A stretch of DNA of 64,000 nt from Gamsiella multidivaricata (Eukaryota; Mortierellomycota; Mortierellomycetes; Mortierellales; Mortierellaceae), in contig NW_026251711.1 in the NCBI RefSeq assembly GCF_025024155.1, positions 1-64,000 on the forward strand. Direction: 5' to 3'. Below are positions 59,211 through 64,000 of this stretch, piece after piece. The notes beneath the pieces were generated by a model. That model was not told where the DNA came from. It saw only the letters and a program-made list of their open reading frames with translations, and searched no databases. The position numbers were made by a program, and so were the translations under genes. The stretch's first letter is position 1. Every line of letters starts with the position of its first letter.

Positions 59211-59950
59211 ATGGATCGTCTGACGCAAATCGCCTCTGGTGCCCGGGACGCCGCCAACATCCTCCAGACTTTGACTACGTCCCAAAAATCCGCCTTCCTA
59301 ACCGCCATCCACACCAAACTCGCCAACGCAAAACCCCAGATCCTGGCCGCGAACGCCAAGGACAAATCCCTGGCTCTGCCCCAGGTGGAAGCTGGAAAGC
59401 TCTCTTCCTCACTCTACAAACGTCTTGACCTCGAGGGGCCCGGGAAGTTCGAGACGATGCTTCAGGGGATCAAGGATATTGAAGAGCTTGAGGATCCAGT
59501 CGGGAAGGTCTTGCTTGCGAACAGGTTGGATAATGGATTGGAGCTGTATCGAGTCAGCTGTCCCGTTGGTGTGTTGCTGGTGATTTTTGAGGCGAGACCG
59601 GAAGTGGTTGCGAATATTGCGGCGTTGGCGATCAAGTCCGGGAACGCGGCGATTTTGAAGGGTGGCAAGGAGAGTTTTCATACGTGTGAGGCTGTGGGAA
59701 AGGCGATCAGGGAGGCATTGGAGGAGGTGTCCGCGACCGTGGTAGATGGTACCAGCAGCGGCGGAAATAAGGCGGCAAGGTGTTTGGCGGATGCGGTGCA
59801 GATTGTGGAATCGAGAGAGGATATTGATGGGTTGCTGAAGCAGGACAAGTATATTGATCTAGTCGTTCCCAGAGGAAGCAATGCCCTCGTCAAGTACATC
59901 CAGTGGAACACCAGGTAAAGCCCTCCTTCCCCCCCCCCCCCCCCCTTCTT

Positions 59951-59981
<31 letters not shown>

Positions 59982-60802
59982 CTATATTTGAATGTGGATG
60001 CAAAGAAAGGCACTAAGCAAGTGTGCTTTTTTCTTTCTGTAGAATCCCAGTGCTGGGTCATGCCGACGGACTGTGCTCGACATATGTGGCCTCGTCTGCA
60101 AAACTCGATCTCGCCAAAAAGGTCGTCGTCGATGCCAAAACAACCTACCCTGCCGCCTGCAACTCGACCGAGACCCTCCTCGTCCATTCCTCCCACCTCA
60201 CCTCCGACTTCTTTGCCCAGCTTGCCAAGGCCCTTATCGACAATGGCGTTACCCTCAAATGCGACCAACCATCCCTCGCCAGTCTCCAGAACCCCTCCTC
60301 CACACTCGCAGATATCTTCAAGAGCAGTGAGTCCGCCGATAAGATCCAGCCGAGTACCGAAGAAGATTACCACACCGAGTTCTTAGAACTCACGCTCGCC
60401 GTCAAGACCGTTGACTCTGTCGAAGAAGCCATTAAGCACATCAACAATCACGGATCCAAGCACACAGATGCGATCTTGACCGAGGACGAGCCAGAGGCGA
60501 AACAGTTCATGGCCGGTGTCGATGCTGCGGGTGTCTACTGGAATGCGAGCACACGGTTTGCGGATGGGTTCCGCTACGGATTCGGAGCCGAGGTTGGCGT
60601 GAGTACCAACAAAACCCATGCGCGTGGACCTGTTGGGTTGGAAGGCTTGGTCATTTACAAGTATCAGTTGCATGGAAACGGACATGCTACCGCAGACTAC
60701 GGGACCGGAGAAGGCAAGAGACCTTTCTTGCATGAGCGGATAGATCTTGACGAGAAGGAGACACTGGGTGACCTGGCACGTAAGCGACAGCGCTTGGATT
60801 AA
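59211..60802 (+). CDS. PRO2: Gamma-glutamyl phosphate reductase (proline synthesis)
   Basis: Two exons: 59211-59914 and 60043-60802, about 487 residues, an ALDH-fold enzyme. N-terminal coenzyme domain: CPVGVLLVIFEARPEVVANI, SGNAAILKGGKES and DLVVPRGSNALVKYIQ. Exon 2 has IPVLGHADGLCSTYVA and the catalytic Cys near 274 in PAACNSTETLLV, then RFADGFRYGFGAEVGVST and ARGPVGLEGLVIYKY. It reduces gamma-glutamyl phosphate with NADPH to glutamate semialdehyde, the second step from glutamate to proline. Fungi carry it as a single-function protein, as here. The intron holds a run of 17 C followed by T-rich sequence. Confidence 0.96.
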
Positions 60803-61023
60803 GCCAAAAAAAAAAGGTCTACATACTTTCCGACCGACCATACTAGTTAATAAACGAGTCGAACAGCCCATATTATCGCTCTTAATGTCATCTGCAACAA
60901 TGCTTTTGGCTTTATTTTCATTAAGAAATAGTGGGGTATATATAGTACAAGGAGGTGTAATATAAAAAGTACAAAATGGCAGAAAAAAATAACAATGCAA
61001 TATCAATAATAAAAAACAAAGAC

Positions 61024-64000
61024 TTAAGGACGCGCATGGGCGCCTCTCAGTGATAAAGTAGAAGACAAACTTTTTCCGCCACTTGCTGACGACCGTCGCG
61101 AAGCCGATGACGCTGATGAAGACGCAGAAGAACGCAGCGCTGCAGCCGCTGCAGCTGCTGCCTGACGATTTGCTCGGGTCTGCGCATCCTCGTTCTGAAG
61201 GTGAGCCTCCCGGAAGTATCGAAGGAACTCGTGGATCACCGCAAAGATCTCCTCTGGTGGTTTGCGTGGTCCCGTCTGCATTTTGTTGACCATCTGCTGC
61301 TGCTGTTGTCGCTGTGATGAAGATGGACCAAAGTTGTTGACTCTCGTCCTTGTTGAAGTGCTCGGGCCGCTTGCGGTGGAGTATGAGGGTACCGAGGGCA
61401 TCCCTGCCATGTCCGCTGCCGTCTTTTCGCCGAAATAAATCGCTGTCGATTTCCAGCTGTAGTCCAGGGTCTCGACCAGATCCACCAAATCCTCAAATCG
61501 AGTCTGAGCCTTGCTCAAAAACTTGTCCAGCTTGATCAGGACTTGTCGCGCTGTTTCCAGCTCCTCTTTTTGAGCTACATCCGCGTCCACAGGGGGACCC
61601 TGAGTCTTCTTCTGATCACCATCCTCATCACCTTCGATACTATTCTCTTGTTTCTTAGAGATCTTCGCCGCTTCCTGGATAGCCTTGGTCAATGTCTCGA
61701 CCTTTCCTGCCAGCCGTCTTCGGAAATCCCTCAGCTTCTTGATTGCCTTCTGGTGATCGAGCACCTGATCCAGAATCTCCTTGGTTCGATGCTGCTCCAG
61801 CTTGCTCAAGAACGCAAACTCCTCTGGCAAGCTCAAGAGCTCAGGGTTGGTCTTGGCAACCATGTTGGCGAGGTAATGTATCAGGTTCGATTTGTTGTCA
61901 GCACTACGCACATCACGCAGCTTGAGAAGAGACTGCAGACGGAACCCGGCCGCTCCTTGCTGAGTCGGGTTCGGCTGTGCATTCGCTGATGGCGTCGGCG
62001 GTACCGTGCCTGGTGTAGTCGCCGCACTGGAGGACCGCTCTTGTGGACCAGGCAAAGATGTCTTCCCAATTTTGGCTGTACCAGTCATGGGTGGAGGTGG
62101 TGGAGGTGGTGGAGGTGGTGGAGGTGGAGGCGGAGCACCGGATCCAGGTGCAACCCTAAGTACCGGCATTGGTGGCGGTGGAGATGGAGGTGGGGGCGGT
62201 GGTGCAAGAGAACCAGCATATGATGTTGCTCGGAGTGGGGGTGGGGGCGGTGGTGGAGGAGGAGAGGCCTTAGCACCAGCGCTGGCAGAGATCATCATGT
62301 TTGGCATGGATTTTACCCCATGCAACTTCGGAGCCGCCACGGGCGTCAACACTTGGGGCGGTGCAGACAACGGTTGCTGATAGTTGCTGTGGTGCTGTTG
62401 CTGCCAGCTCGGCTTCTTGCGTCCGTAGACCGTGTTGAGCATATTACCGACCTTCAAAACGCCCAAGAACAGGGTCTTTAGGTGCTCGTTCATCCGAAGC
62501 GCATCACATCCCTCCATAAGTTCCTGAACCTGTGCTGCTGCCGAGTCCATATCCGAGTCGAAACGGAGCATGTAGATCGCTGCAAAGACATAGTCGTCGA
62601 TCATAAGTGGATCTTCGTCTACGAACGATTCGCCAGTGCCACCAGCAGCCAAGGCTGATAGTACGGACGATCTGCCCAACCTCTTCAAGTTAACGGACGA
62701 AAATCCTCCTCTTAACATGGCAGGAGATGCTTTTGCCCACTGTAATGATGATGATGGCGAGGAAGACTCGCCTGCAGTAGCCTGTCCGGGCAGGGGTGCC
62801 AAGATGGGCCTGCTCATCGCATGCATAAATCGCTCCGATAGACCCAATTTCTGAACCGCCTCAGTTTCATTCGCCAAAAACTCTGCTCGATTTTGACGCT
62901 TGTAAACCTCCAAGATCGATCGCTCCTTCTCTGTCGGCAACAGCGGCTCCAACGTCAACAAGTCGTCTAGGCTCAAATACTGGTGGTATACAGCTGGCGT
63001 CGAAGATCGGGAGCTAAAAAAGGACCGAGACGAATTGCTTGTGTCTGCAGTCGAGGGCGTTGGCGAACATGGCCCAGAGGTGAACAATGGGTGTGATGCA
63101 AATGCTGCAGGAGGTGGAGATGATAACAAGAATGTTGAAAATGCAGAATTGGAGTTCTTCAAGGAGCCGGAACGGGACAGCAAACCACTCGCGGCTGACG
63201 GGTTGGAGGCACTCGAGAAAATGGGTGCTCCAGACCGCATGGCACTTGAGCTGCGACGACCGCCTGAGAGGACTGGTGTTGAACTGGTGACACCGCTGCT
63301 TAGATGAGACGATGGTGCAAGTCCAGAAAACCCTGATGTGGATGGTTCAGACGCGAAGATGCTGTTCCTCGGCGGCGAGGGCGTTAGTGCAGTGGTGGGT
63401 GTGACATCGAGCGACAGTAGCATGGATCGCAGTACGTCAAAGGATTCATAATGTTTCATGAGACGCGATAGTCCGATAGAGACATTGGTTGCTCTTCGAA
63501 CGTCTAACAATGCCACATCCTTGGGCTTTGACCTAGTTGAGTGAAAAGAGCAAAGGTTGATATCCGGTTGCGATGCGATTAACTGGAGTGGAGATCGATA
63601 GAGATTTGCATAAACATACTTTGCTTGCAAGCTCGCTTCCTTGGCCTTGAGACGTTTTTGCTCCTCGGCAGGGTCGATACAGAACATTTCTAAAATGTAC
63701 AAGTCGTCGTTGTTGTTAGCTCCTAATCAAAAAGATATCATATTTCTTTCCTCAGACGTGTACTCCGGAATTCATACCTTCAAATTTCTGGACATCCATC
63801 TCGATGGTCAGAGTTTTTGCCACTGGTCCGGTCCCGCCGTCCTTAGGTGAGACTAGAAACGTATTCGGGCCTGAAAGCACTCCTTCCTTGGGACCTGGCT
63901 CGCCATGGGGTAGACCCTCTGGCTGGCCCATCTTATCTCCTTGAACGCACTCCATGAAAGCGGCTTCAGCATACGAAACAGCCGATCGAAGATTTGTCGA
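61024..64000 (-). CDS. Formin with an interrupted FH2 domain (5' end beyond window)
   Basis: Visible exons: beyond 64000 to 63778, 63722-63620, and 63532-61024. FH2 starts near LYILEMFCIDPAEEQKR, then ALLDVRRATNVSIGLSRLMK. About 130 low-complexity residues follow before LSLDDLLTLEPLLPTEKERS, and the core resumes (MLRFDSDMDSAAAQVQELME, LGVLKVGNMLNTVYG). Then comes about 150 residues rich in poly-proline, and then GFRLQSLLKLRDVRSADNKS, IHYLANMVAKTNPELLSL and a coiled-coil end. Formins nucleate and elongate actin filaments, using poly-proline FH1 segments upstream of FH2 to deliver profilin-actin. Here such a segment lies inside FH2. The tail is Ser/Ala-rich. Confidence 0.88.

Noticed and set aside
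62085..62300. Gly-rich and His/Leu-rich frames in the formin gene
   Set aside because: Frame shadows of the CCN/GGN triplet repeats that encode poly-proline on the minus strand.
1..64000. CRISPR array, bacterial operon or prophage
   Set aside because: No regularly spaced repeats; spliceosomal introns and eukaryotic families throughout.

Overview
Eukaryotic nuclear DNA from a filamentous fungus, most likely an early-diverging Mucoromycota lineage of Mortierella type. The reasons are the many short GT-AG introns, the fungal gene set (SKI3, GID1/VID30, UPF0658 Golgi protein, PRO2, CLP1), a RalGAP-alpha-like giant protein unusual for Dikarya, decayed F-box/LRR genes, and heavy loading with Tc1-like transposons and chromodomain Ty3 elements. 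The assignment is inference; no rRNA or tRNA gene was found.

Layout. 1-6709: a host membrane-protein gene, broken by an in-frame stop and by a 6,023-bp Ty3/chromovirus insertion with three LTRs and an inverted half. 6913-8914: a Tc1-like transposon whose transposase is split by a solo LTR. 8961-10774: non-autonomous inverted-repeat elements and intergenic DNA. 10.9-13.5 kb: a multi-exon orphan gene whose last codon is displaced by a second solo LTR. 14.1-14.8 kb: a Tc1 relic. 15.2-17.2 kb: a secreted GH20 beta-hexosaminidase. 18.6-19.9 kb: a second Tc1-like element. 21.6-30.7 kb: a 13-exon, about 2,654-residue RalGAP-alpha-like protein. 31.1-34.2 kb: GID1/VID30. 34.5-39.4 kb: SKI3. 40.4-43.2 kb: a poly-T insertion with a 17-bp duplication, a 117-bp hAT-type MITE and a pogo-like relic. 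44.4-47.1 kb: a UPF0658 Golgi protein. 47.5-47.8 kb: a 55-residue two-exon gene. 48.4-49.7 kb: tail-anchored cytochrome b5. 50.4-53.5 kb: relics (F-box/LRR, ankyrin-like). 53.8-55.6 kb: CLP1. 55.7-57.6 kb: GH27 alpha-galactosidase. 59.2-60.8 kb: PRO2. 61.0 kb to the end: a formin whose FH2 domain carries large insertions.

The host genes do not form a single pathway: they are housekeeping genes (RNA decay and 3'-end processing, ubiquitin-dependent turnover, small-GTPase control, actin nucleation, proline synthesis) plus two secreted glycosidases. The repeats are the more connected part of the window. Two LTR families share the short sequence AGTCTGCAA about 30 bp downstream of a TATA box, and the complete family has a primer-binding site exactly complementary to it. 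This points to self-primed (Tf1-type) reverse transcription. One family member carries the inverted, three-LTR structure expected from self-integration or from LTR-LTR inversion. Exon boundaries below were deduced by eye from splice sites and reading-frame continuity.
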